Positions 25,186 to 34,263 are shown, numbered from the stretch's first letter. The stretch is 64,000 bases of DNA from Alistipes sp. (GCA_020026415.1 JAHHQL010000011.1:1-64000), one strand, 5' to 3'. Notes: generated from the sequence alone by a model not told the origin. Translations and numbers: made by a program.

Positions 25186-26813
25186 TATAATTTGATCAGA
25201 TCTTTAAGTTTCACAATTTGGAAGGTCATGTGGGCGACACTGCTCTCGTAGAGGATGCCGACCGTCTCACGATCGACCATCGTAAGACAGGTGTAGCCCC
25301 AACCCTGATCTTCGTCCAACAGGATCTGATTCTCCTCGTTCCATGTCATTCCGCCGTCCAGACTTGCCTTGATCGTGATGTTGTAACGACCATTGGTCGT
25401 GGCGGGATTAGAGAACAGCAACAAATCACGACCCAACACGTTATCCTCGGCCTTCACGCGGATCAGACTGGCCATGCAGACGGGTTCGGGCAGAGCCTTG
25501 CGCGACGAGGGATGCTCCTGCCACGAAAGTCCGAAATCCGCAGTCGTGCTTACGGCACGGCTTCCGCCACGATTATCTCTCATGTTGAGCATCAACACGC
25601 CCGGCTCGATCTCCACCACCTGCGACTCGGTGGTGTTCGTGCGGGCGTAGTTGTGCAAGTGCCACGTTGCACCCGAATCACGGCTGTACATCACGCCTGC
25701 ATTGGGAATGCGCTCTTTGTCGATGAACTGAATCGGGAAAACCAACGTACCGTCCTCCATCGAGATACCGCGACCGGGTCCCTGCAACAGAAAATACCAC
25801 GAAGGATCCTTGACCTGCTCCGTGATGTTGATCGGCTTCGACCACGTTCGTCCGTCGTCGTCACTGCGCACCATCATCAGCTGTGCCGTTTCGTCGGGCA
25901 TTATGCCCTGACCCGAATTGAACCATGCTCGCTGATTGCCGATACCCTGCACCCATGCAGCCACAATCCAGACCGTGCCATTCTTGCGATCGACCAGCAC
26001 GGCAGGATCACCCACGCCGTTTTGTGCACGCGGAAGGCCGCCCTCTTCGCCGAACGACATCGGGATGCGCATCTTCTCCCACGAACGACCGCCGTTGGTA
26101 CTGCGGCTCAGACCGATCTCGACATACTCCTGCAAATCGACGCTGTTGTTGTGGCGCACATCATATACGCCGAGCAACGTGCCTTTGTTCGAGGTCACCA
26201 GACCGGGAATGCGGAATGCCGCCACCTCGTCATCGCCTGCATGACGCACACCTATGGCCATACGGTGTTCGATCCCCTTCTCGGAGAACAACTCGAACTT
26301 CTTCTCGTGGCCGTCAATTACGATTGCCTCCAACGAAGCCGTAAATTGAGCCTCCAAACGGGTTTTCTTGCGCATCTGCACCGACACCCAGAAAAAATTC
26401 GTGCCGGGGAACAGACGCTGATCGGTCGTAAGGGTAACTTCACCCTCAGGACGACGTACGCAATCCTTCAGCGACGAATAGGACGGAATCGCCTCCAGCG
26501 TGCAATCGGGCGTGAACGAAGTCATATACTCCACGGGGCGCATGGCATTCTGCTCCTCGCTGCCGAGTTTTTTGTGACCGCCATAATAGAGTTTCACTTC
26601 GCCAATCGAAGCGACATCACCGCCCAACTTCAGACGGATCTGCTGCAAATGTTCCTCTCCAGAGGCTTCCATACGGATGTAAAACAACACATTGTCCTGA
26701 CGCTCGATCAAAATCGGGATTTGCGTCTCCTTTACGCGCAGATCTTCGGCCGCCCCGGCTCGGAATACCAACGCAACCACAAACAGACATAAAAATGAAA
26801 AGTATTTTCCCAT
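25185..26813 (-). CDS. nanH: secreted exo-alpha-sialidase (GH33) with N-terminal BNR-associated domain
   Basis: 542 residues, signal peptide about 1-21. Residues 25-170 form the sialidase N-terminal beta-sandwich common in gut Bacteroidetes. The six-bladed propeller starts with the FRIP motif (200-203, R201). Asp boxes are SRSTNGGRSW, VRSDDDGRTW, YSRDSGATW and ASLDGGMTW. Candidate catalytic residues: E396, the Arg triad R201/R412/R476, and Y507 in GWGYTCLT. It releases terminal sialic acids from host glycoconjugates. The ATG at 26813 gives the signal peptide; a longer frame upstream reads through the promoter. No sialic-acid transporter or lyase genes are in the window, so the product may serve other functions or genes elsewhere. 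Confidence 0.94.
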   Translation of the reverse strand: MGKYFSFLCLFVVALVFRAGAAEDLRVKETQIPILIERQDNVLFYIRMEASGEEHLQQIRLKLGGDVASIGEVKLYYGGHKKLGSEEQNAMRPVEYMTSFTPDCTLEAIPSYSSLKDCVRRPEGEVTLTTDQRLFPGTNFFWVSVQMRKKTRLEAQFTASLEAIVIDGHEKKFELFSEKGIEHRMAIGVRHAGDDEVAAFRIPGLVTSNKGTLLGVYDVRHNNSVDLQEYVEIGLSRSTNGGRSWEKMRIPMSFGEEGGLPRAQNGVGDPAVLVDRKNGTVWIVAAWVQGIGNQRAWFNSGQGIMPDETAQLMMVRSDDDGRTWSKPINITEQVKDPSWYFLLQGPGRGISMEDGTLVFPIQFIDKERIPNAGVMYSRDSGATWHLHNYARTNTTESQVVEIEPGVLMLNMRDNRGGSRAVSTTADFGLSWQEHPSSRKALPEPVCMASLIRVKAEDNVLGRDLLLFSNPATTNGRYNITIKASLDGGMTWNEENQILLDEDQGWGYTCLTMVDRETVGILYESSVAHMTFQIVKLKDLIKL

Positions 26814-26851
26814 AATCGGTACAAAAAGGTTTATATTCGTAAATATCTGCC

Positions 26852-26859
26852 CAAAGGTA
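26852..26859 (-). promoter_or_regulatory. -7 element for the sialidase-mannosidase operon
   Basis: TACCTTTG on the minus strand lies 38 bases upstream of the sialidase ATG. No convincing -33 TTG was found at 19-20 bases, which could mean the promoter needs an activator. Confidence 0.45.
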
Positions 26860-26975
26860 CGAAATTCCGATGAATTACCACCCTTGCGGTATTCCTCGGA
26901 GAAGAATCTTCCCGGATAGAAATTGGAAAATCCGCCGAAAAACCATAAATTTCGGAAAATCAAAATCCACACACC

Positions 26976-27368
26976 ATGAATCCGACCCGCATCACCCCCG
27001 ACCGCATCCGAACCCTTCAAGCACGCGAAATCTTCGTATTCGGCAGTAACATCCGAGGGTTTCACATGGGCGGTGCCGCCTGCTATGCCCACGAACATTT
27101 CGGGGCGCGTTGGGGACAGGGGATCGGTCTTCAAGGATCCTCCTACGCCATCCCGACCATGCAGGGCGACGAGGAGACGATCCGTCCCTTTGTCGAGGAG
27201 TTCCTGCGTTTTGCCCTGCAACACCCCGAACTGAGATTCCTTGTCACGGAGATCGGATGCGGCATCGCAGGCTTCCGACCCGCACAAATCGCCCCGCTGT
27301 TTGCCGAAGCCGAGCGGATCCCCAATGTCTGCCTGCCCCAATCCTTCTGGAACGTACTGAACCTCTGA
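26976..27368 (+). CDS. small macro-domain-like protein of unknown function
   Basis: 130 residues without signal peptide or membrane segment. The pattern FVFGSNIRGFHMGGAA near the start, GQGIGLQGSSYAIPT in the middle, and EIGCGIAGF then IAPLF toward the end belongs to a recurrent small bacterial and phage family. The glycine-rich turns and strand order look like a macro (ADP-ribose-binding) fold; that is inference and the substrate is unknown. It stands alone between the sialidase promoter and dinB, which starts 77 bases later from its own promoter. The frame has normal codon use for the region. Confidence 0.6.
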   Translation: MNPTRITPDRIRTLQAREIFVFGSNIRGFHMGGAACYAHEHFGARWGQGIGLQGSSYAIPTMQGDEETIRPFVEEFLRFALQHPELRFLVTEIGCGIAGFRPAQIAPLFAEAERIPNVCLPQSFWNVLNL

Positions 27369-27430
27369 TCAAAAGAAGATGACCCCATCGAAAGGTCGTC
27401 TTTTTTGTTTCACGCCCCGCAAAAAGTGCC

Positions 27431-27438
27431 TATCTTTG
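27431..27438 (+). promoter_or_regulatory. -7 element of dinB
   Basis: TATCTTTG ends 7 bases before the dinB ATG. A TTTG at 27404-27407 lies 23 bases upstream, slightly long for the -33 element. No LexA-type palindrome was recognised. Confidence 0.55.
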
Positions 27439-27445
27439 CCCCGAT

Positions 27446-28519
27446 ATGGGCACACGCAAAATCATACACATCGACATGGACGCCTTCTACGCCTCGGTCG
27501 AACAACGCGACAATCCCCGTCTGCGCGGCGTGCCGATTGCCGTGGGTCACGATTCGGGACGCGGGGTCGTCGCCACGGCCTCCTACGAGGCTCGCCGCTA
27601 CGGCGTACACTCCGCCCTGCCGTCGGTCGTAGCCAAACGCCTGTGCCCCGAATTGGTATTTGTCAATCCGCGGTTTGAGGTCTATAAGGCCGTATCACAT
27701 CAGATCCGCGACATCTTCCACGAATACACCCCGCTTGTCGAACCCCTATCGCTTGATGAGGCCTTCCTTGATGTATCGCACCATCCGTCGGCAACCCGCA
27801 TCGCGCAGGAGATCAAACACCGCATCCTTTCGGAAACGGGACTGACGGCTTCGGCGGGCGTTTCCATAAATAAGATGCTCGCCAAAATCGCTTCGGACTA
27901 TCAGAAACCCGACGGGTTGTTTGTCATCACGCCCGATGTGGTCGAGGATTTCGTGGCGCAACTTCCCGTCGAGAAATTTTTCGGGGTCGGGGAAGTGACC
28001 GCCGAACGCATGCATCGCCTCGGTATTCATACGGGTGCGGATCTGCGCCAATGGAGCGAAATCGACCTCATCCGCCAATTCGGCAAGGCAGGATCGCTCT
28101 ATTACGGCTATGCCCGCGGGGAGGATCACCGCGAAGTGTCCCCCAACCGCATCCGCAAATCCTTGGGTGCGGAGTGTACGTTTCGGGACGATACGGACGA
28201 CCGTTTGCGCCTGCTTGAGGAGTTGAAACGTGTGCGGGACGAGGTGTGGCAACGCATGCAACGCAACGATTTTACGGGAAAAACCGTCGTTTTGAAACTC
28301 AAATTCGACAATTTCCGCCAGATCACCCGCTCGAAAACCCTCTACGACCCCATCGACCGCCCCGAACTTCTGGAACAGGTTTCCGAGGAGTTGCTCCACT
28401 ACATAAACCTGCGCAACCACAAGGTGCGCCTCATCGGACTGAGTGTCGGCAACACCGCCGATGCCTGCGGCGAATGGATCCAGCTGAAATTGGATTTCGA
28501 TGCCGCATACGAAAAATAA
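27446..28519 (+). CDS. dinB: DNA polymerase IV (Y-family translesion polymerase)
   Basis: 357 residues, normal for DinB. Catalytic acidic residues are in HIDMDAFYASVEQ near the N-terminus and in PLSLDEAFLDV. The palm, fingers and thumb are followed by the little-finger domain, but the usual extreme C-terminal beta-clamp binding motif is not obvious in the ending LDFDAAYEK. It copies past damaged bases with low fidelity. It is monocistronic, with a promoter word only 7 bases from the ATG and a strong terminator after it. Confidence 0.95.
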   Translation: MGTRKIIHIDMDAFYASVEQRDNPRLRGVPIAVGHDSGRGVVATASYEARRYGVHSALPSVVAKRLCPELVFVNPRFEVYKAVSHQIRDIFHEYTPLVEPLSLDEAFLDVSHHPSATRIAQEIKHRILSETGLTASAGVSINKMLAKIASDYQKPDGLFVITPDVVEDFVAQLPVEKFFGVGEVTAERMHRLGIHTGADLRQWSEIDLIRQFGKAGSLYYGYARGEDHREVSPNRIRKSLGAECTFRDDTDDRLRLLEELKRVRDEVWQRMQRNDFTGKTVVLKLKFDNFRQITRSKTLYDPIDRPELLEQVSEELLHYINLRNHKVRLIGLSVGNTADACGEWIQLKLDFDAAYEK

Positions 28520-28548
28520 AGACCGACACTTAGAAAGTGTCGGTCTTT
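28518..28548. terminator. bidirectional terminator between dinB and the GH97 gene
   Basis: A 13-bp perfect stem (AAAGACCGACACT and complement) with a 5-base TAGAA loop, overlapping the last base or two of the dinB stop codon. Confidence 0.88.
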
Positions 28549-28552
28549 CGGT

Positions 28553-30535
28553 TTATCTTGGGAAAATCCGCGCCGCGAATCCTCCGCCGGGTGCCATTCT
28601 TACGGTCAGTTTCCGGGAGGTAAGATTCTCCTCGACCCGTTTGTAATCCGTTGCCTTCCGATCGGCATTGACCCCGTCCCGGAAAATCTCGATCCGATAA
28701 TCTCCCTCGGGCAGGAATCCGAGGTCGAGTTCTGTTTCGCGGGCCGTCCAATTGGTCATCGCACCGATGTACCACTCTTCGCCCGAGCGGCGTGCCACGG
28801 CAACATATTCGCCCACCTCGCCGTCCAACGCCACGGTCTCGTCCCATACGGTCGGAACGTGAGCGATGAATCGGGTCGATTCCTCCTCACGCATATAGTT
28901 CGACGGCGAATCGCACAGCATCGTCACGGGCGATTCAAACACCACATAGGCCGCCAACTGGTGGCAGCGCGTACCTTGGCTCATCGGCTCCTGCACGCAG
29001 GCATGATAGCCCCAATATGTGCCGTTGTTCATCGCGCCCTGCGTATAATCCATCGGACCCGCCAACATACGCACAAACGGGATCGTCACATCGTAAGCGA
29101 CCATATCCAGATCACGACCCGCCCACTTCAACTGCTCCAGACCGTTCACACCCTCGTAATTGAGGATGTTGGGATAGGTACGCATCAAACCCGTCGGTTT
29201 ATAGATGCCGTGCAGGTCGAGCAGCATGTGATGACGGGCGCATACCTCGGCAGCCTCACGCGTAAAACGCACCATGTCGGCATCGTCACGATCCAGAAAA
29301 TCAATTTTGAATCCCCTGACGCCCATTTTTGCGTAGTGTTCCACCACCCGTTCCATATCGCGGTGGAATGCCCAGTAACCGGCCCAAAGAATGATCCCCA
29401 CGTTACGCTCCGCAGCGTAATCGACCAACATTTCAAGGTCGATTTCGGGAACGACCTGCATCAGATCGGCTTTTTTGTTCACAGCCCAGCCTTCGTCCAA
29501 AATCACATATTCGAGGTTGTGGGTCGCAGCAAAGTCAATGTAATATTTATAGGTATCATTGTTCACTCCCGTGCGGAAATCGACACCCGTCAGATTCCAG
29601 TCGTTCCACCATTCCCAAGCCACCTTGCCGGGTTTGATCCACGAGATGTCGGTAATGCGCGACGGAGTGGCCAGTGTATAAACCAGATCGTTATCCACCA
29701 ATTCGGCATCCCGCTCGGCCAAGGCAAACACACGCCACGGCAGACGGAAATCGCCATCGACCTTCGTCAAATAATCATGACGGCGCACCACCAACTGCTG
29801 CAATTCGTTGTAACCGCCCTGTCGGGTTTCGGCGGGAGCGGGAGCCTGCACGCCACAAAGCGACCGATCCTGACCACCCTTAAGATACAGACCCGGATAA
29901 TCCGTCAGATCGGATTCCGTGATGACCATCTTGCCCTGATTGCCCAACTCGACCATCAACGGCAGGAAGATCAACCGATCACGATCGAGTTGCGACAGAG
30001 AATCGCGCGTGTAGGTATTCTCGAACGAATTGTAGAACTGAGTCTCCAAATCGCCCGTTTTCTTAACATAAGGCACACGCGCCACGTAATCCTCCGCAAA
30101 ACGGATTTCGAGCGGTTCACGGTCAATTGTCACGGGCTTTTTGTGCTTCAGTTCAAAACGGTAAGCCACACCCGAATCATAAGCACGAAACACTACATCG
30201 AATCGCTCCCGAAAACTGAGTCTCAACTCGTTGTAGTAGTCTCGGATCTCGCTCTTCTTGTAGAAGGGTGAAGGAATGACGCAATCCTTCTTGTCGAATC
30301 GCGCCGAACGCAGACGGCTGTTCACGCCGAGCATCTTACCGCCGACCTCAAGGCTTAAAGGCGAAGGTTGCACGATATGGTGTCCGTTGAACGACACCCC
30401 GTAGAGGATCTGCTCCCCCGTTGTAATCCGAACTTCGATTTTGCCGTCGGGCGACAGAAGGCGATGCTCCTCGGCCAAGGCTCTTCCGCCCAGCGCAACC
30501 CACAGCAAAACAATCAGGAAAAATCTCTTTGTCAT
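28553..30535 (-). CDS. secreted GH97 alpha-glycosidase (retaining type, probable alpha-galactosidase)
   Basis: 660 residues with signal peptide (about 1-21). GH97 layout: N-terminal beta-super-sandwich, central TIM barrel, C-terminal beta domain. In this family inverting enzymes such as SusB have Gly at the nucleophile position, and retaining ones have Asp; here the strand reads GFKIDFLDRDD with D412, so a retaining mechanism as in Bacteroides BT1871 alpha-galactosidase is predicted. KPTGLMRTYPN and NYEGVNGLE are conserved GH97 blocks. A near-consensus TATCTTTA lies upstream on the minus strand. It is a single gene; no SusC/SusD pair is in the window. Confidence 0.9.
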   Translation of the reverse strand: MTKRFFLIVLLWVALGGRALAEEHRLLSPDGKIEVRITTGEQILYGVSFNGHHIVQPSPLSLEVGGKMLGVNSRLRSARFDKKDCVIPSPFYKKSEIRDYYNELRLSFRERFDVVFRAYDSGVAYRFELKHKKPVTIDREPLEIRFAEDYVARVPYVKKTGDLETQFYNSFENTYTRDSLSQLDRDRLIFLPLMVELGNQGKMVITESDLTDYPGLYLKGGQDRSLCGVQAPAPAETRQGGYNELQQLVVRRHDYLTKVDGDFRLPWRVFALAERDAELVDNDLVYTLATPSRITDISWIKPGKVAWEWWNDWNLTGVDFRTGVNNDTYKYYIDFAATHNLEYVILDEGWAVNKKADLMQVVPEIDLEMLVDYAAERNVGIILWAGYWAFHRDMERVVEHYAKMGVRGFKIDFLDRDDADMVRFTREAAEVCARHHMLLDLHGIYKPTGLMRTYPNILNYEGVNGLEQLKWAGRDLDMVAYDVTIPFVRMLAGPMDYTQGAMNNGTYWGYHACVQEPMSQGTRCHQLAAYVVFESPVTMLCDSPSNYMREEESTRFIAHVPTVWDETVALDGEVGEYVAVARRSGEEWYIGAMTNWTARETELDLGFLPEGDYRIEIFRDGVNADRKATDYKRVEENLTSRKLTVRMAPGGGFAARIFPR

Positions 30536-30910
30536 AATATATAGGTATTTGCGGGTAAAGATAATATAAATTTACGAAATACCGTATCATCTGCCACGGG
30601 CTGCACCCCGCACTCCGACAAAATCCGTATAGAATCCGTCAAAAAATGCACTCCCAGCACCCTGTAACGCCGAAAAACGTTAAAACAATAAGGATCAACA
30701 ATTTACACAAAATTGGTGGTTTTGCGCAAAATTTTGTTCAAAAATTTCTAAAAAATCCATTGTTTAATGAGGTATATTTAAATTTATTTCCTATATTTAC
30801 AAATAGAAAGAATTTAAAACAGGGTTGTTTTATAAATCTTGCTTCTTAAAATAGGACTAAATTTTAATATTTTGCATATTATGATCTAACCAAACTAAAA
30901 CCTATTTCGT
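30536..30910. other. 375-base intergenic region with AT-rich leader
   Basis: The region separates two diverging genes. Its first third holds the GH97 promoter area. The rest (about 30680-30900) is markedly AT-rich with several near -7 words (TATATTTA near 30773 and 30792, and TATTTTG near 30870) before the lipoprotein gene. No RNA gene or stable hairpin is evident. The 67-codon frame at 30646-30849 has no homology signature and is considered chance. Confidence 0.6.
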
Positions 30911-33544
30911 ATGAAACACAAATCCTTCTTCGCGCTTTTGCTCAGTGCCGGAATGTTACTTTCGGCGAGTTGTTCGGATGATGACACCCAACCCTATCCC
31001 GAACCGAAACCCGAACCTAAACCCGAAATTCCGGTAGAAGATCCTTCGGATTTGAGCGCAAAAGGCAGTGCAAACTGCTACCTCGTAAACACGACCGGTT
31101 CCTACTCGTTCGATGCAACCGTGATGGGTAATGGAGTGGCAACCGATGGCGCAACCGTTCAGAAGATGGCTCCCGCAGCCGTTCAACTCCTCTGGCAGGA
31201 TGCCGAGGGTCTGATCAGAAATCTGAGGCTCGAAGAAGGACGTGTGAAATTTGACGTGGAACAGAATCCGGGCAATGCTCTCGTGGCCGTCACCGACCAA
31301 GACGGCAAGACGCTTTGGAGTTGGCACATCTGGGTGACAAATTACAACCCCGACAAGGATTTCCGCAAATTCAACGGCGTAAACTGGATGGATCGCAACA
31401 TCGGCGCAAAAAGTGCCGAGTGGGATGCCATGGGCACCTGCAAGGGCATGGTATATCAGTGGGGACGTAAAGATCCGTTCCCCGCACATGCCGAATGGAT
31501 GGATATGGGTACACCCGTTCTTTATGATGCCGACGGTGCATTGTGCGACCCGCTCAAGACCGAAGTCGTCAGCGTCGATAACAACCTCGCAAATGCCATC
31601 GCCAACCCCACCACCTTCTACGGCGGCATCCGCAACGGCGAAGGCATGGGTCCGTACGACTGGTACACGACCAACGACTATTCGAAACAGAACAACAAAC
31701 TGTGGAGCAAGACCGAAGCAGGCGAAAAAACAATGTTCGACCCGTGTCCTCCGGGATGGAAAGTCCCCTCTCCAAAACATTTCAAAGGATTGAACAACAA
31801 TTCGTTCCCCGACATGGCCGGCGAAGAGAACCGCGGTCGCATCCATGACATCATCGGGTTCTTCCCTTACACGGGTCAGCGTGGTTTTGAAGGCGGCCAG
31901 TGGGTCAATGTAGGCGGTGTGGGCGACTATTGGAGTGCACAACCCTCGACCAAGCAGACCGATATGGCTCATGCCCTGCATTTCCTGCCCGCTCTGGCCA
32001 ATACCCGCGGACAATCCTATCGCGCCAGCGGCTTCCCCGTACGTTGCGTATCCGAAAAGGAAGAAGCCGCACCCGATGATCCCAACCGGTTCGACGAAGT
32101 CCTCAACACCCCCATTCTGGTCGAAGGTTCTTACATCAAAGGAAACGGCGTGGACGGTTCGGCCAACTACTACATCGGTTTCTCCGACGTGGAGGTCAAA
32201 TTCGACGAACAGACACAAATGATGGTTCCCGCACAACCCGGTCACATCGTGTTCTTCGACCTCTACGGCGATCCGAGCGAAGACAGCGAAAATGCCATCA
32301 TTCCCGATGGCGTTTACGAATTTAGCGACATGGCTCAGAAAGGCAACGCCTTCTCGAACTTCACATGGATTCGCGAGGCCAACGAAGAACTGGTCGTGGA
32401 TCACAAGATGTTCACAAGCGGCAAAATAACCGTAGCCCGCCAGAATAAGGAATACTCCGTTACGGGTGATTTCATCACAACGGACGGTCTGCACGTACAG
32501 ATCAACTACAAGGGTGAGATCAATTTGATCAACCGAGGCAAGGAAGACGTACAGACGGTCATCATCAATCCCGTAAATGCCACATTCGACAGCGTGGATG
32601 TAATCTACGAACATTCGGACAAAGGCTCGGAGAATCCCTACGACCGCTTCTCGATCAACCTCTGGGACGGAGAACTCACGTCCGACGGACAAAATATGGC
32701 CGACGGCTATGTCGTACACCTCGACCTGATTGCCGAACAACTCTCGAACAAGGGTGATGTACGACTCAAACCGGGTATCTATACCGTGAATAACTCTCAG
32801 GACTTCATTCCGGGGACACTGATGCCGGGTGCCGTTTACAACCTGATCGGCGTACCTCTCTATGTCGGCAGTTACTGCATCGAGGCGCGTCCCCAAAACC
32901 GCGCTCTGCTCTACGGCTTTGCCGTCAAAGGTACGGTCGAAGTAAAACACGAAGGTTCACAGTATGAATTTATCGTGGACTTCACAACGCCCGAACAGGT
33001 TCCCGTCAAGGGCATATTCAAGATGAACGACATCAACATCGTGGACAACTCGCCCGAAGTTCCCGACGGCGACTGGAACAGCATCCTGCATGAGGACAAA
33101 CAGATCCTGATGAGCGAAACGGACGACATCTATGCCCATGGCTACAACTACGGCTCGGCATACCACGCAGGCACCAGTCACTTCGAGTTGTTCATCCACA
33201 ACCATACCACCAACGAATCATCGTACCTCGTATTCATGGCTCCCGAAGGAGCCAAGACACCCGTCGGCAAATACACGGCAGCCAAAGATCCCGCCAATCC
33301 CCAACCCGGCGAATATGTTCCCGGCTATAAGGATCTCTCGGTATTTGCCGGAACGTGGAGTTACGTGCTGTGGGAAGGCAGCGAAGAGGTCGGCGGTGCT
33401 CCCGGCATCGAGGGTGATCTCGTGATCACGGAAGGTGGTGAAGCAGGGCAATACCACTTCGAGTTCGCCCTCAAGGACGATGCAACACCCTGCCACACGG
33501 TATCGGCATCGTGGACGGTTCCCGTCAATATCGCTTTCTATTAG
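30911..33544 (+). CDS. large surface lipoprotein with FISUMP-type domain
   Basis: 877 residues. The signal peptide ends in a lipobox LSAS-C21, followed by acidic SDDD and a Pro-Glu-Lys repeat spacer (about 30-42), typical of surface-exposed Bacteroidetes lipoproteins. Residues about 55-385 include the pattern NWMDRNIGA, YQWGRKDPFP, FDPCPPGWKVPS and GFPVRCVSE, the hallmark of FISUMP (Fibrobacter succinogenes major paralogous) domains. The second half (about 400-877) shows two or three beta-rich repeats with DGVYEFSD / KPGIYTVNN / PVGKYTAAK-type segments. Ligand or role is unknown; such proteins are often adhesins or fimbria-associated. It is monocistronic with its own terminator. Confidence 0.8.
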   Translation: MKHKSFFALLLSAGMLLSASCSDDDTQPYPEPKPEPKPEIPVEDPSDLSAKGSANCYLVNTTGSYSFDATVMGNGVATDGATVQKMAPAAVQLLWQDAEGLIRNLRLEEGRVKFDVEQNPGNALVAVTDQDGKTLWSWHIWVTNYNPDKDFRKFNGVNWMDRNIGAKSAEWDAMGTCKGMVYQWGRKDPFPAHAEWMDMGTPVLYDADGALCDPLKTEVVSVDNNLANAIANPTTFYGGIRNGEGMGPYDWYTTNDYSKQNNKLWSKTEAGEKTMFDPCPPGWKVPSPKHFKGLNNNSFPDMAGEENRGRIHDIIGFFPYTGQRGFEGGQWVNVGGVGDYWSAQPSTKQTDMAHALHFLPALANTRGQSYRASGFPVRCVSEKEEAAPDDPNRFDEVLNTPILVEGSYIKGNGVDGSANYYIGFSDVEVKFDEQTQMMVPAQPGHIVFFDLYGDPSEDSENAIIPDGVYEFSDMAQKGNAFSNFTWIREANEELVVDHKMFTSGKITVARQNKEYSVTGDFITTDGLHVQINYKGEINLINRGKEDVQTVIINPVNATFDSVDVIYEHSDKGSENPYDRFSINLWDGELTSDGQNMADGYVVHLDLIAEQLSNKGDVRLKPGIYTVNNSQDFIPGTLMPGAVYNLIGVPLYVGSYCIEARPQNRALLYGFAVKGTVEVKHEGSQYEFIVDFTTPEQVPVKGIFKMNDINIVDNSPEVPDGDWNSILHEDKQILMSETDDIYAHGYNYGSAYHAGTSHFELFIHNHTTNESSYLVFMAPEGAKTPVGKYTAAKDPANPQPGEYVPGYKDLSVFAGTWSYVLWEGSEEVGGAPGIEGDLVITEGGEAGQYHFEFALKDDATPCHTVSASWTVPVNIAFY

Positions 33545-33552
33545 CAGATCAG

Positions 33553-33590
33553 AAAGCAGGATCAAACCTTGAGAGATTTGATCCTGCTTT
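33553..33590 (+). terminator. terminator of the lipoprotein gene
   Basis: A 14-bp perfect stem (AAAGCAGGATCAAA and complement) with a 10-base loop, followed by eight or more T. Confidence 0.9.
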
Positions 33591-33629
33591 TTTTTGAGAG
33601 ATAACGCACCGATATTCGGGGATTATGGT

Positions 33630-33637
33630 TATATTTG
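33630..33637 (+). promoter_or_regulatory. -7 element of msrA
   Basis: TATATTTG lies 28 bases before the msrA ATG. No matching -33 TTG. Confidence 0.5.
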
Positions 33638-33665
33638 TTCTCATAAAATTCAACAGTCAAAGATC

Positions 33666-34157
33666 ATGAACGACAAAATTCAAACCGCATATTTCGCAGG
33701 AGGATGCTTCTGGGGAATGGAATATATGTTTTCGAAACAGGATGGTGTACTGAATGTCACCACAGGATTCATGGGCGGCAGGGTCGATAACCCGACCTAC
33801 GAAGAGGTCTATAAAGACACAACGGGACACGCCGAGACTGTCCGCGTGGAGTACGACTCGACGCAGATCTCCTACGAGCGTCTCGCCCGACTTTTCTTCG
33901 AAATCCACGACCCGACCCAGACCGACGGACAAGGTCCCGACCTCGGTACACGCTATCGTTCGGAGATTTTCTATACGTCGGACGAGCAACTTCGTACCGC
34001 CGAGCAACTCATCGCCCTGTTGCGCGAAAAAGGATACGATGTCGTAACGCGCCTTACTCCCGCAAGCACGTTCTATTCGGCCGAGAAGTATCATCAGCAC
34101 TACTACGAACGCACGGGCGGCGAACCCTACTGCCATGTTTATACCAAGCGGTTCTAA
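33666..34157 (+). CDS. msrA: peptide-methionine (S)-S-oxide reductase
   Basis: 163 residues, a stand-alone MsrA without fused MsrB. The active-site motif is GGCFWG with catalytic C14, and the substrate-pocket FFEIHDPTQTDGQGPDLGTRY (broken here at GPDLG) region is conserved. A resolving Cys sits near the end (EPYCHVYTKRF). It repairs S-methionine sulfoxide in proteins; no signal peptide, so it acts in the cytoplasm. The ATG at 33666 was chosen over an upstream in-frame start because it gives the family N-terminus and follows the -7 word at a normal distance. Confidence 0.95.
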   Translation: MNDKIQTAYFAGGCFWGMEYMFSKQDGVLNVTTGFMGGRVDNPTYEEVYKDTTGHAETVRVEYDSTQISYERLARLFFEIHDPTQTDGQGPDLGTRYRSEIFYTSDEQLRTAEQLIALLREKGYDVVTRLTPASTFYSAEKYHQHYYERTGGEPYCHVYTKRF

Positions 34158-34178
34158 CCCGTTCCCGAACTCCTTACG

Positions 34179-34208
34179 AGGGTCGCAAAGCAAAAACTTT
34201 GCGACCCT
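34179..34208 (+). terminator. terminator of msrA
   Basis: A 12-bp stem (AGGGTCGCAAAG and complement), 6-base A-rich loop, then a T-rich tail. Confidence 0.88.
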
Positions 34209-34263
34209 TTTTCTTTTATCCCGAAAAAATACTACCTTTATAAGCGAAAAACAACGCAAACCT

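Noticed and set aside
25185..27341. Sialidase with a start far upstream (718 codons)
   Set aside because: The extension crosses the promoter and part of the divergent macro-like gene and would bury the signal peptide; the ATG at 26813 gives a proper signal peptide.
30646..30849. 67-codon open frame upstream of the lipoprotein gene
   Set aside because: AT-rich, no family, no ribosome binding site; probably chance in a regulatory region.
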